DNA of 64,000 nucleotides from Engraulis encrasicolus (lineage: Eukaryota > Chordata > Actinopteri > Clupeiformes > Engraulidae): assembly GCF_034702125.1 (NCBI RefSeq), contig NC_085862.1, positions 11,719,738-11,783,737 of the forward strand. The letters run 5' to 3'. Positions 12,801 to 19,028 of this stretch are shown here, in pieces. The notes under the pieces are model-generated. The model was given only the letters and a program-made list of their open reading frames with translations. It searched no databases and had not been told where the DNA came from. Every line of letters starts with the position of its first letter. Position 1 is the first letter of the stretch. A program made the position numbers and the translations under genes.

Positions 12801-14991
12801 CCTTGCATAGCGAACATGCTGAATATCCTGGCCATGACTCTACTCTGGAACTTCAGGTGCACAGCGACAGTGCGCAGCAGTCGACTGTCCCAGAGCCGAC
12901 AAACAGTGCGAGAAGAACTGTCGAATGGATTGCTCAGTCGCCCTTCCCGGAGAGCTCGCATGGGAGATCAGAGAGTGAAGGAGTCTCTAGTGACATGGAG
13001 TTGAGTGTGGACTGCACAGAAGATCAGTCTGTTGCCCCCATCTATACACCGGCACCTGACACTGGCAACACTGTTGCCACCGGTGACTCAAGAAAAATGT
13101 CCATTAGTTGTGGCTCAGATGCAGAGACGTTCACGCACACACACAATGACAGGGAGTCAGTAACAACGCACAGGTCCGATGTTAGTCACACACAGAGTGA
13201 CACAGTAGCTTCAGGTCCGTTGTCTAACAATCCCAGTTTCCCCACACGGCTGAGATCTAGGTTTGGTCGCATTATCAAACCAGTTAACAGACTGATACAC
13301 ACAATGTCACGACAGGCCATTTCTCACACACACCCCGTAGTGCAGACCATTTCTAGGTCCTCCGTAGCTTAGTTTTCCCCACTGTGATTTATGAACTCTA
13401 TGTCTTATTCCACTTCTTTTTTTTGTTTTGTTTTGTAGTGGCCTTGGAGAAACAGAGGGGGTGGGTCTTGTGGGGTGTAGAAGGCACCCTGCTGCCAGTT
13501 GATTGGTGGGATTCTTTAATCTTCCTCCATGTCATCCTCCTTGGATACCTTGTGGTTGGCTGCCCTAGTTTTTGGCGACCCTCCTTACGGTGTGTAGATT
13601 TCCCTCTGCATGTAGTTTATGGCTGCTGCTCTAATTTGGCAAAATTCAGGGGAGGTGGGTGTAACAGAGTTGAAAATGCTGTTGAGAAATATATAGTTTT
13701 TATGAGTTTTGCCATTATTGAGCAGAATATTGTTCGTTGGAGACACCTTGTGGCACTTCGGAGAACTGCAGGTCTGTTGCGTTTTGACCCTCTGGGGTTC
13801 CCGTAGCCGAGTCAGAAAAGCGATTCCCTGGCTCGGGTAAGTTTACTATTTAATGTGCTCTGTTTTCAATTATTGTTTCCTCTTCGTAAAATGCAATGTA
13901 AACTGTGTACTTGATGTATCTTATTAATGATGTAATTGTGTACACGCTGTGGGGATATGCAGGAAATTTACTAAGTTGTAAAGAAAGTTATTTACATTTT
14001 CTATTAACCACGAGGATCTTTTGGGAGATTAGCATCTTCCTACACCTGCAGTAGATGTGTTAGCATAGTGTTCGTTTTGTGGATGAATTATGCAAGTATG
14101 CATGAGAATTCACATCATATTTACCTCTACTATGTATCACTGTTATATGGCACTGTATATGCATGTATTCTGGTGGCATGGTACTTTAGAATTCTGAATG
14201 TTTGATCGGTTTTCCGAACCGCAATGATTCCATGCCTGAGCATTCTGCTTGCCTCTCTCCCTCTCTGGAACTATGACGTTGCATACGGTTCTTCGTGAAA
14301 TTAATGTTACTTTTATTTTTATTGTACAGATGCTGCAGTAATGCCCATTCTGATCTGTTAAGGTATGTCTCCAGTGGTGAATTGTATTTTGTTTCATTGC
14401 TGTGTTAAAATGATTGGAGTCAGTCGAGAAAAGCGATTCCCTGGCTCGGATGCTGCAGTAATGCCAATTCTCATGTGTTAAGGAAATAAACTGCCGTCCA
14501 AAGAAAGTCCGCCTCCTGTGCCTGCTTGAGTCCGTTTCATATAAGTTAAAAGTTAACTGCACGTCCGTTAAGCAGGATGTTTCGACGAAATAGGCTAATG
14601 CATTTCAGTATCTGTTAACAAAAGCATGTATGTTAGCATTTAAACAACTGAAACAAAACAGTCTAAGTCACATGCAAAACGGATCTCTCCCTTTCCAATT
14701 TCACGAGTTCATAATTAGAACTCTATGCTAGTTGTGTTTCTCCGAGAAAATACAGTTTGCCAGTGAAGTTGTGCTGACGTGTTTTGTCTTTAGGCTACAT
14801 TCGTTTTGCTTCCGGGGGTTGTGATCTCATTTTTACACTGCCTTCGTTCGCCGATTTGCGTGATCAACTCAGCAAAACTATACACAGAGATAGAGAAACA
14901 CGTGAGAGTGTTCAGTCACAAATAAAAACCAACAATAACTTACTATTTGTAATAGTGACAAAAGCGACAGCGCAGACACCGCCGCCGCCAT
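408..14991 (-). CDS. SELENOF: Selenoprotein F (15-kDa selenoprotein), 5 coding exons
   Basis: This encodes the ER-lumenal thioredoxin-like selenoprotein that binds UDP-glucose:glycoprotein glucosyltransferase and is thought to act in disulfide quality control of glycoproteins. Coding exons on the minus strand are 14944-14991, 4918-5085, 1898-1961, 894-943 and 408-539. They total 462 nt, or 153 residues plus stop, and all phases and GT-AG sites agree. Visible parts are a signal peptide starting MAAAVSALSLLSLLQ, the cysteine-rich UGGT-binding segment (FSSNLLCSSCDLLGQ), the redox motif C-G-Sec followed by RLGRFPQVQ, and the conserved C-terminus EEFLSEKLERI. The UGA at 1926-1928 lies where mammals have Sec, so I read it as Sec. 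The ATG sits in AAGATGGCGGC, a YY1-type motif common at vertebrate start regions. Intron 1 carries an antisense Gypsy element. Identification rests on remembered family sequence; the exon structure is read directly. Confidence 0.95.
801..880. repeat. (AC)n followed by (AGAC)n microsatellite
   Basis: A compound repeat in SELENOF intron 4. In the sense transcript it is UG/UGUC-rich and starts about 7 nt downstream of the exon 4 donor. Confidence 0.95.
894..943 (-). CDS. SELENOF: SELENOF coding exon 4
   Basis: The acceptor TGCAG is followed by CA, which completes an Ala codon from exon 3. The exon encodes FVRSDKPKMFKGLQIK and ends at GTAACG in phase 0. A TG/TGTC repeat begins about 7 nt into the following intron. 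Confidence 0.93.
944..1897. other. SELENOF intron 3, no recognised feature
   Basis: Low-complexity A/T-rich sequence. Short ORFs at 1255-1703 are mutually overlapping on both strands and show no recognisable domain. Confidence 0.5.
1898..1961 (-). CDS. SELENOF: SELENOF coding exon 3 with selenocysteine codon
   Basis: The exon reads RYPGAILEVCG, then UGA, then RLGRFPQVQ, and ends with G before donor GTACTT. TGA at 1926-1928 (minus) follows TGT GGA, giving the Cys-Gly-Sec redox motif of the family. Lys after Sec in mammals is Arg here. The UGA makes an ordinary ORF scan miss this exon. Confidence 0.94.
1926..1928 (-). other. SELENOF: UGA selenocysteine codon of SELENOF
   Basis: The TGA is in frame, flanked by conserved coding sequence on both sides, and lies inside an exon with good splice sites. 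Its position matches the Sec codon of vertebrate Sep15. Decoding needs a SECIS element in the 3'UTR, which I could not place with confidence in 1-407. Confidence 0.92.
2366..3092. mobile_element. Harbinger-like MITE (TTA target duplication)
   Basis: The left end AGGCGGATTCATACTTGGCG and the complement of the right end AGGGCTCTGCATACTTCACG are matching inverted termini with some mismatches. TTA is present on both flanks (2363-2365 and 3093-3095). The interior near the left end has repeated ACCTCACTCGCG. There is no transposase ORF. It lies in SELENOF intron 2. Confidence 0.65.
3330..3560 (+). mobile_element. LINE ORF2 C-terminal fragment
   Basis: The translation around 3385-3530 includes AAEKWNSIPVHIRHST and LKLSLKAWLKTNQ, the pattern found near the C-terminus of fish L2/CR1-like LINE polyproteins. 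The 5' part is missing. Confidence 0.55.
3917..4299. mobile_element. hAT-type MITE with perfect 8-bp TSD
   Basis: The termini TAGGGATGCAC and GTGCATCCCTA are inverted repeats, flanked by the exact 8-bp duplication GCCATGTC at 3909-3916 and 4300-4307. An 8-bp TSD and such termini are typical of hAT elements. Subterminal CCGATACCGATA motifs recur. It is 383 bp, non-coding, in SELENOF intron 2. Confidence 0.9.
4403..4726. repeat. Palindromic foldback element (~155-bp arms)
   Basis: The sequence reads nearly the same on both strands around a centre at about 4564 (loop near TGTAGCAAGT). The arms contain GCCCTGATGAAGGCCCTG and its complement. It would form a long hairpin in the SELENOF pre-mRNA (intron 2). 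Confidence 0.9.
4918..5085 (-). CDS. SELENOF: SELENOF coding exon 2
   Basis: The exon has 56 codons in phase 0/0. It begins VSNVGAELASEACREMGF and ends EEAQLESVK before donor GTGAAA. It contains the CxxC-rich UGGT-binding domain with Cys in the patterns LLCSSC and CGQCC. The signal-peptide cleavage region is at its start. Confidence 0.95.
5086..5948. other. SELENOF intron 1, part left of the LTR element
   Basis: This holds repeat-derived sequence with many ACTCAAGTAC / AGTACCTGTACTT motifs (about 5150-5760) and a MITE half related to 209-331 (about 5817-5891). No coding sequence is seen. Confidence 0.5.
6126..6618 (+). other. Intron-like segment inside the 5' LTR
   Basis: The donor is CTCGG/GTAAGT and the acceptor TTTATTGTACAG/ATGCTG, 493 bp apart. 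The 22 nt before the donor (6104-6125) and the 34 nt after the acceptor (6619-6652) recur directly joined at 6717-6772. That is the product expected if this segment were spliced out. The same arrangement is in the 3' LTR at 13837-14329. Confidence 0.8.
6774..6779 (+). terminator. LTR polyadenylation signal AATAAA (5' copy)
   Basis: A canonical hexamer 49 bp from the LTR end. The 3' LTR equivalent, used for the genomic RNA, is at 14485-14490. Confidence 0.7.
6830..6841 (+). other. Primer binding site, tRNA-His type
   Basis: TGGTGCCGTGAC starts 2 nt after the LTR end and is complementary to the 3' end of animal tRNA-His (…GTCACGGCA plus CCA). The match ends after 12 nt. Confidence 0.8.
7038..8600 (+). 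CDS. gag: Gypsy element Gag polyprotein
   Basis: This 520-residue structural protein forms the virus-like particle and binds the element RNA. The ATG at 7038 has A at -3 and G at +4. The middle (about residues 155-350) is a capsid-like helical region with EFFRGAASDKYPVQDWID, as in other Gypsy Gags. Residues about 350-465 are Pro/Gln-rich, then come an RGG-like basic stretch and a CCHC zinc knuckle CFNCFAPGHTKAAC (C495, C498, H503, C508). A second Cys/His cluster, CRVCNDSKHSTVTHC, precedes it. The ORF stops with TAG at 8598-8600, directly after a GGGAAAC heptamer. Family assignment is by architecture only. Confidence 0.93.
   Translation: MAEGAADHSDEPNMFNTPVLQMGRGGLGLWQRSVSGAVGHGLDRKEVGFSPLVAGSGRGTGLSCDLGGSPVGQFMEGEHLTSTPNSVDTAAISHLTDMVGQLGAQIGESIVAKLLSAGAINLNSGVQSTTSPNTAVTHTSTDSHTATQTDSQVTVHVKSDKEPEFFRGAASDKYPVQDWIDIMKAYLRKQRCPVEEQAEEILGKLMGKAKDVVRVALRSDSSLNVRQNPDLIYDMLMQYFSDSSSCLPLADFYSTLPKPGESPVDYWLRVNKAAELAADGLRRQGRGMENQSEEVARMFVKHCSDPELSSIFKCKPIQEWNTKDIQLRIDDYQREQRSSGKIRSDAQVKSHTATLLDMQHDAALYSQPLPGQSHAQYSTPHSLSPPPAAAVASPTYHMPCPPPITAQSQIYPPSQTHCPPMCSPTSAVFQNSQASEDSILNRMVAMMEQMMNTVQRRGGPPRGRGFQGGRREKACRVCNDSKHSTVTHCKSERLCFNCFAPGHTKAACNMPAPEPRPAGN
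8591..8597 (+). promoter_or_regulatory. -1 ribosomal frameshift heptamer GGGAAAC
   Basis: In the gag frame it reads G GGA AAC, followed at once by the TAG stop, so it fits X XXY YYZ exactly. Pol is open in the -1 frame through this point and continues for 4.8 kb. Downstream, GGCCC (8603-8607) can pair with GGGTC (8629-8633) and GGGAG (8617-8621) with CTCCC (8644-8648), a possible pseudoknot. Confidence 0.85.
8597..13372 (+). CDS. pol: Gypsy element Pol: protease, RT, RNase H, integrase
   Basis: It is in frame -1 to gag; the open frame begins at 8558 but translation is expected through frameshifting near 8594-8597. Residues below are numbered from 8558. Retropepsin-like protease: MLDSGS with Asp87. 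Reverse transcriptase: YLDD at 552-555. RNase H: Asp729 in SVDASLDGIGAVLSQ. Integrase zinc site: H1044, H1049, C1079, C1082. Integrase catalytic triad: D1111, D1170 and E1206, the last two spaced D-35-E. A C-terminal region ends near HRNLLML, then a ~190-residue Ser/Thr-rich tail without a recognised domain. No stops or frameshifts interrupt it, so the element may be active or recently was. Confidence 0.95.
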   Translation, partial: LDGPYSMGGSMGRNSNSRSDDYSDAENIYAACKLSCTDSKNVIFQNTQVVNGSDSLFYTPVIVSKTVTLNAMLDSGSMACTISEDAVTRLREAGVVTSKDHFSTDVVLIGCGGRRVKPESAVHVQMEVYGCKIEVPTLVVQGQHDDLILGTNVIKHILQKYKNCDAYWKAVSAPCPAGDTESERYLSMLAGLDRWRGEDVPYRIGTVRSNSAVCLEPGREYLLWGRLPRSTAVSPGSTVMTELTTCRSAPRGVLVARMVTSLWQDRWVPIKVINTSDKSVLVRRNAKLADVFPCIALEDMDDTTTEVPLASCSLRTATANVECSADNKLQSVGLTDIDLAPCDVTEQCKDKLTDLVVRYNDIFSRHHLDCGEATGFVHRIHLSDHRPFRLPFRRVPPSQYQKLRQVLNEMEEKEIIRKSTSEYASPLVLVWKKNGDLRVCTDFRWLNKRTFKDAHPLPHQADCLGALGGNALFSTMDLTSGFYNMPLHEDDKKYSAFTTPMGLYEYNRLPQGLCNSPGSFMRMMTCIFGDQNYLSLLCYLDDLLVFAPDEASALERLEMVFSRLRSHNLKLAPKKCFFLRKSVRFLGHVVDETGVSTDPSKIEGIMKMSRGDLMEADGVTPSAKRIRSFLGMVNYYQHFVPNYSAIAKPLFSLLSGQKCKRGRKTTAKARTQSRRLSAVDWTGEMEEAFQSLKLSLAESVVLAHPDFSRPLMLSVDASLDGIGAVLSQIKEGETRARPIAFASKSLSQSQKNYPAHRLEFLAMKWAVTDKFSHWLKGHRFTVWTDNNPLTHIMTKPKLDCCEQRWVAKLAGYDFDIKYVPGPKNVVADACSRPPFVKERISRRLLQEPYNSLLSEVQGVTCGSVQDTFRSSSHYDSHQGVGQVDASPFTAPLHVQTMSVGTDEMSAFLQSHVQWETGARTRAIEALHHVPQLIPDGQDSLPAFTEAELRDAQLGDRTLSRVLHYVERRRRPSRRERAYESTTVIRYLKHWEKLVLSNGILYRLSRDQVTKFKRHQYVVPGSLKADVLRGVHEDAGHQGQFRSLGLARQRFFWLSLDRDVRDHVRNCKRCIVSKTAEPVDRAPLESITSTRPLQLVCIDFWSAEDSHNKSVDVLVITDHFTRLAQAFACRDQSAKQVAKVLWEKYFCVYGLPERIHSDQGPSFESELVAELLQLSGVRKSHTTPYHPMGNGSVERFNRTLGNMIRALTPDNKVTWPRRLQTLTFMYNSTVHETTGYAPFYLMFGRTPRLPVDVLFRTVLNDPDVVSYDKYVASLEKDLKDAMLIAQEHAKKEQQRHTVLYNRRVKGPTIAVGDRVLVANKRERGKRKVADRWESTIYTVVNINSDTHTYKIQDTITGQERVVHRNLLMLVNFLPVGGTSTPDSSPSPQFSDSHGASSAVENSSLHSEHAEYPGHDSTLELQVHSDSAQQSTVPEPTNSARRTVEWIAQSPFPESSHGRSESEGVSSDMELSVDCTEDQSVAPIYTPAPDTGNTVATGDSRKMSISCGSDAETFTHTHNDRESVTTHRSDVSHTQSDTVASGPLSNNPSFPTRLRSRFGRIIKPVNRLIHTMSRQAISHTHPVVQTISRSSVA
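13648..13659 (+). other. Polypurine tract
   Basis: AGGGGAGGTGGG lies directly before the TG of the 3' LTR, the expected plus-strand primer site. One T interrupts it. Confidence 0.75.
13660..14539 (+). repeat. 3' LTR (880 bp) of Gypsy element
   Basis: It matches the 5' LTR over its full length except at 14466, 14472 and 14475, all within the second copy of the exon-2-like segment. Confidence 0.97.
14540..14943. other. SELENOF intron 1, part right of the LTR element
   Basis: Unique-looking sequence with no recognised feature. Confidence 0.5.
14944..14991 (-). CDS. SELENOF: SELENOF coding exon 1 (signal peptide)
   Basis: The ATG at 14989-14991 (minus) has context GGGAAGATGG, followed by 16 codons, MAAAVSALSLLSLLQI, then the perfect donor GTAAGT. 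It joins in phase to VSNVGAEL of exon 2 to make a normal ER signal peptide. I chose it because it is the only minus-strand ATG with a hydrophobic leader and a donor in the right phase upstream of exon 2. Confidence 0.88.
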
Positions 14992-15120
14992 CTTCCCGAA
15001 TCCCGAAGCCACGCAGTAGTGAAGCCGACAACAATGAGCAAGTAAACCGGATATGGAAATGTGCTACCAAGATGGCTAGCCAAACGTTCAAAACAAAAGT
15101 ACCCGGAGCCTTTTAAGTTA
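14992..15120 (-). promoter_or_regulatory. SELENOF: SELENOF 5'UTR / proximal promoter region
   Basis: This stretch upstream of the start codon is richer in CpG than its surroundings. The motif AAGATGGCGGC overlaps the ATG and matches a YY1-type initiator-proximal site. The transcription start is not determined. Confidence 0.45.
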
Positions 15121-15930
15121 CAGGTTACCTTCCCCTTGTCTTATGATCCCTATGAGGTCTCATCGTAAATTGCTGTAGTTTCGTGAGACAATCGCGCAGT
15201 ATATAAAAAAATAAAAATGTTTTCATAATAGGGCAGATATGTGACAGTGGGCTATTCGCAATTCTTAGTATATATTGGGACTTAGAGTAACATTAGTTTA
15301 TACATTTATTTTATGTATATATTTTTTAAAAAAAAGACTTTGCAAAAATCTGGCCACACTTTTCATTTCAAAATAGTTATAGATACCATCCACTAGTTGC
15401 GGCTAAAACTTGTGTTAATGACTTTGCAAGATCGAGGGCCAAGTTCCAATGTGCCTGCGCATATTATTTTGCATAGGCCTACGCTACGAATGTGAGACAT
15501 TAGTTCGAATGTGCCTGCACATATTCTTTTGCATATGACTGTGAGCTCTTTCACTGGCCTTGTTCCACTCAAATTCCTGTGACACACAACTCATTTCATT
15601 TTCAAGGCATAATATGGTAATACACAATTGAAATTATCTTGCGGGCCAAATAAATTGACTCTGTGGGCCAGATTTGGCCCCTGGGCTTGAGTTTGACATT
15701 CATGGACTATAGCATTACAATGAACACAGAGAATGTTACCTTGGACAATTTCTCTACAATCAGAAATGGAAACCTATCGGAAAGGAAAGCATGGGAGGCC
15801 ATATGGTCCTTGTGAAAGGAAAATGCGGCCTGTTGAAAACTTGTTAAAATGTGTGGGTAAGAATGGTAACAGGCAAGCTACAGAACACACCACTATCAAA
15901 CTAAAACATAGCTACTGTAGTGCAAGCAAT
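15121..15930. other. Intergenic, mostly unrecognised; hAT-like end near 15630-15710
   Basis: A short duplication (…GTGCCTGCGCATATT… and …GTGCCTGCACATATT…) lies at about 15450-15530. The stretch GGGCCAGATTTGGCCC at 15666-15681, with TTGAGTTTGACA following, resembles the end of a common vertebrate hAT MITE. Short ORFs here are unsupported. Confidence 0.4.
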
Positions 15931-15936
15931 GGGTGA

Positions 15937-16857
15937 AAAAAATCGCTCACAATGTGATGCAAGCATGAAACTTAGCACTGGTGTTCATTAGGACACGCTT
16001 ATCAATATCAGGGGTGGAGCCACTCCGAATTCTATGTTGCATAGCAACGGTTGCTAGGTAAAGCATTTCCCTTAGCAACCAGCATCAATTATGCAGTTTC
16101 TGATTGATTTTGTGGTATTAAGGCATCTGTACCCTGAGCCATTGTCTTAAAATCACTGTAGCAATGCTGAGAAAGGCTCCATATTACAAATATGCACCCT
16201 TTTCCTTACAGTAGCAACCAGCATCAATGAAAACAGGTTCCGAGCAATTGTATGTATTGTATTGTGATCTGAATATTGACCGTGTGTCCTAAAATCACTA
16301 CATGAATCCTTCAAGAGGTAGCAACATGTGCAACAATGGCCCCTTTGATGTCATTTTTTTCCATTGAAATCATAGCAATTGTGTGAAAAACACAGGGGTT
16401 GGACAAAATAATGGAAACACCTGTCATTTTAGAGTGGGAAGTTTCATGGCTCAAGTGGACCAGCCTGTTGCCAATCTTCATTAACTGCACATTGCACCAG
16501 TAAGGTGAAGTGTGAAGGCCCAATTAGCAGGGTAAGAGCACAGTTTTGCTGAAAAATGTGCAATGATTTTGGGTGGATAAGGACATTATGGTACATATTT
16601 GCCATATATAACCTCTTGAAGTATTGCTACAGCGATTTTAAGACAATGACTCAGGGTACAGATGCCTTCGTACCACAAAATCAATCAGAAATGGCATAAT
16701 TGATACTGGTTGCTAGGGAAAGTGCTTTACCTAGCAACGGTTGCTATGCAACATGGAATTATGACTGCCTCCACCCCTGATATTGATAAGCATGTCCTAA
16801 TGAACACTTGTGCCAAGTTTTATGCTTGTATCACCTTGTGAGCGATTCTTCCATTAT
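15937..16857. mobile_element. Foldback element, ~240-bp inverted arms, with Tc1-like insert
   Basis: The left arm (about 15937-16180) and the right arm (about 16618-16857) are reverse complements with scattered differences. Both contain TATCAATATCAGGGGTGGAG and GTTGCTAGGTAAAGC. The centre (16390-16560) holds CAGGGGTTGGACAAAATAAT, the terminus of a fish Tc1/mariner-like element. Confidence 0.8.
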
Positions 16858-17084
16858 TCAACATGCTTGCGCTACTGATAGTGCAGCCTTCTACACAAGC
16901 TCATTGGATGGGTGATGTATAAAAAAGCTTTTATGTGTATTCTTTCGGAAATAAGAATAGGCTAAGTAATAAGCAATAAGTTCTATGACTTGTGCAAAGA
17001 GAACATCTGGACATGCTAAGGCATTTTGGGAAATCACACTGTGGTCAGATGAGTTTGAGCAAGAGTTATTTGACCATAACAATA

Positions 17085-18747
17085 AGTGAGTTCGCAATTA
17101 CTAGTGCGCCTGTGCGAAATTGACCTAGCAACGCAAAACGGTAAATAAACAAATGCGTGGATACCAGATCCTGCCTTCCCAAAGCGGTAGGACACTGAGC
17201 TGCACACCAGTTAACGAGTTAAATAAATGTCATAATTTGTGGATTTCGTAGTGGGGTAAAAGTGGTGCTTTCTGTAGATTTTAGAATGATTGCATTGCGA
17301 TTCATGGGCGCCGCCATTGTGCACTGTCGCCATTGCTGAAGTGTGCCGTTCTCCGTTATGCCATTTAGAACTATTGCTGCGCTTATCAATTCTGGTGACT
17401 GAGACCATCAAAATGACAGCCTGAATTAAGTTTTGAATAAGGTTTCATGGATAGACGATGACAGACAGTGGCCACAGGTGATTAATGAAGCTATATCATG
17501 AACTGGTAGAATAAATTAATGAAACATTCAATTTAAGAAGGACATGTAAAGCTGTACTGAAGACATAGCTATGTGTGGGCTAACTGGCATCTCTTCAAAA
17601 CGAGTTTGTTAATGAATTCTGGTTTCACTTTAAAAGTTCAAAAATGTCTTGTTTTCAACCCCAAGACCCTCCTTGATCTACCAGCGAAATTTAGAGTAAT
17701 TTGGGGTTGTTAAATGGTTGTGTGAATTGTTTGTTGTCAACATTACATACTCGGATTTAGCTAGCAACCTGGATGGTTAGCCTTCTGTTAGTTACCAGAC
17801 ATCTCTCCAAAACGAGTTCATAATTAAATTCTGGTTTCACTTACAAAGTTAAAAAATGTCTTTTTTTCAACCCCAAGACACTCCTTGATCTACCAGCGAA
17901 ATGTTGAGTAATTTTGGGTTGTTAAATGGTTGCGTGAATTGTTTGTTGTCAACATTACATATTCGTATTTAGCTAGCAACCCGGATGGTTAGTCTTCTGT
18001 TAGTTACCAGGCATCTCTCCAAAACAAGTTCGTTATTAAATTCTGGTTTCACTTAAAAAGTAAAAAAAATGTCTTGTTTTAAATCCCAATATCCTCCTTG
18101 ATTTACCAGCGACATTTTGAGTAATTTGGGGTTGTTAAATGGTTGTGGGAATTGTTTGTAGTCAACTATACATACTCGGATTTAGCTAGCAACCCGGATA
18201 GTTAGCATTCTGTTAGTTACCAGACATCTCTCCAAAACAAGTTCGTTTATTAATTCTGGTTTCACTTAAAAAGTTCAAAAATGTCTTGTTTTCAACCTCA
18301 AGACCAGCGAAATGTTGAGTAATTTGGGGTTGTTAAATGGTTGTGTGAATTGTTTGTAGTGAACTATACATACTCGGATTTAGCTAGCAACCCGGATAGT
18401 TAGCATTCTGTTAGTTACCAGACATCTCTCCAAAACAAGTTCCTTTATTAATTCTGGTTTCACTTAAAAAGTTCAAAAATGTCTTGTTTTCACCCTCAAG
18501 ACCATCCTTGACCTACCAGCGAAATGTTGAGTAATTTGGGGTTGTTAAATGGTTGTGTGAATTGTTTGTTGTCAACATTACATGCTCGGAGTAACCCGGC
18601 TATATAAAATATCATGCGCGTTTAAATGTATCCCGGGGCAACGCTGTTTTGTTTATCTCTCAAAATGGCGAATATTACCCATAATGCATTTCGCGCCGGT
18701 AATTGCCAGAGTCATGAATAGATGGCTCTGGTAATTGCGAACTCACT
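17085..18747 (+). mobile_element. 1.66-kb TA-flanked element, copy 1, with ~210-bp tandem repeats
   Basis: The termini AGTGAGTTCGCAATTAC and its complement are flanked by TA on both sides. The interior carries about five tandem units of ~200-213 bp, recognisable by CTACCAGCGAAATG near 17690, 17895, 18105, 18305 and 18520. There is no transposase ORF. The right end has a ~30-bp internal duplication of GGTAATTGC absent from copy 2. Confidence 0.8.
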
Positions 18748-18765
18748 TATACCAAAATCTCTCTG

Positions 18766-19026
18766 CTTATACTCATGAACGGCCATCCGGGTACTTTGGT
18801 TATAAATGTGCGTTACGCCCTTTTTGGGGGGAAAACAAACCGAAAGTCTCATCAACTTACATGCTACATCGGCTACCCTAAATGAACACAGTACACATGC
18901 TTCAGTTACGGCTGTTTGGCAGTTATTTGAACAGCCGGCAACACAACATGTTTTCGGCATGTTGCGCGTGAACAACGCTAGTCTACAGGTCCGTCTCTTT
19001 CGTTTATTAAACCCCAACATCACCAA
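18766..19026 (-). pseudogene. THAP-domain gene fragment between the inverted copies
   Basis: The minus strand encodes MPKTCCVAGCSNNCQ, the start of a THAP (C2CH zinc finger) domain, then degenerates. One end has the motif ACTCATGAACGGCC, shared with the elements at 21737 and 24084. The other end is cut where copy 2 begins. It is a duplicate of 24084-24414. Confidence 0.6.
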
Positions 19027-19028
19027 TA

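Larger units (their letters stand above)
5949..14539 (+). mobile_element. Ty3/Gypsy LTR retrotransposon, near-intact
   Basis: The order is LTR, primer site, gag, pol (protease, RT, RNase H, integrase), polypurine tract, LTR: 8591 bp in all. Gag and pol are open. The PR-RT-RH-IN order is Ty3/Gypsy, there is no env ORF between pol and the 3' LTR, and I see no chromodomain. The two 880-bp LTRs differ at only three neighbouring bases, so the insertion is recent. It lies antisense in SELENOF intron 1. No target-site duplication is visible: ATAGG lies before the 5' LTR and TATAA after the 3' LTR. I cannot name the family. Confidence 0.97.

Noticed and set aside
14784..15116. 110-codon plus-strand ORF over SELENOF exon 1
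   Set aside because: It is the antisense shadow of exon 1 and its upstream region; the minus strand has start codon, leader and donor.
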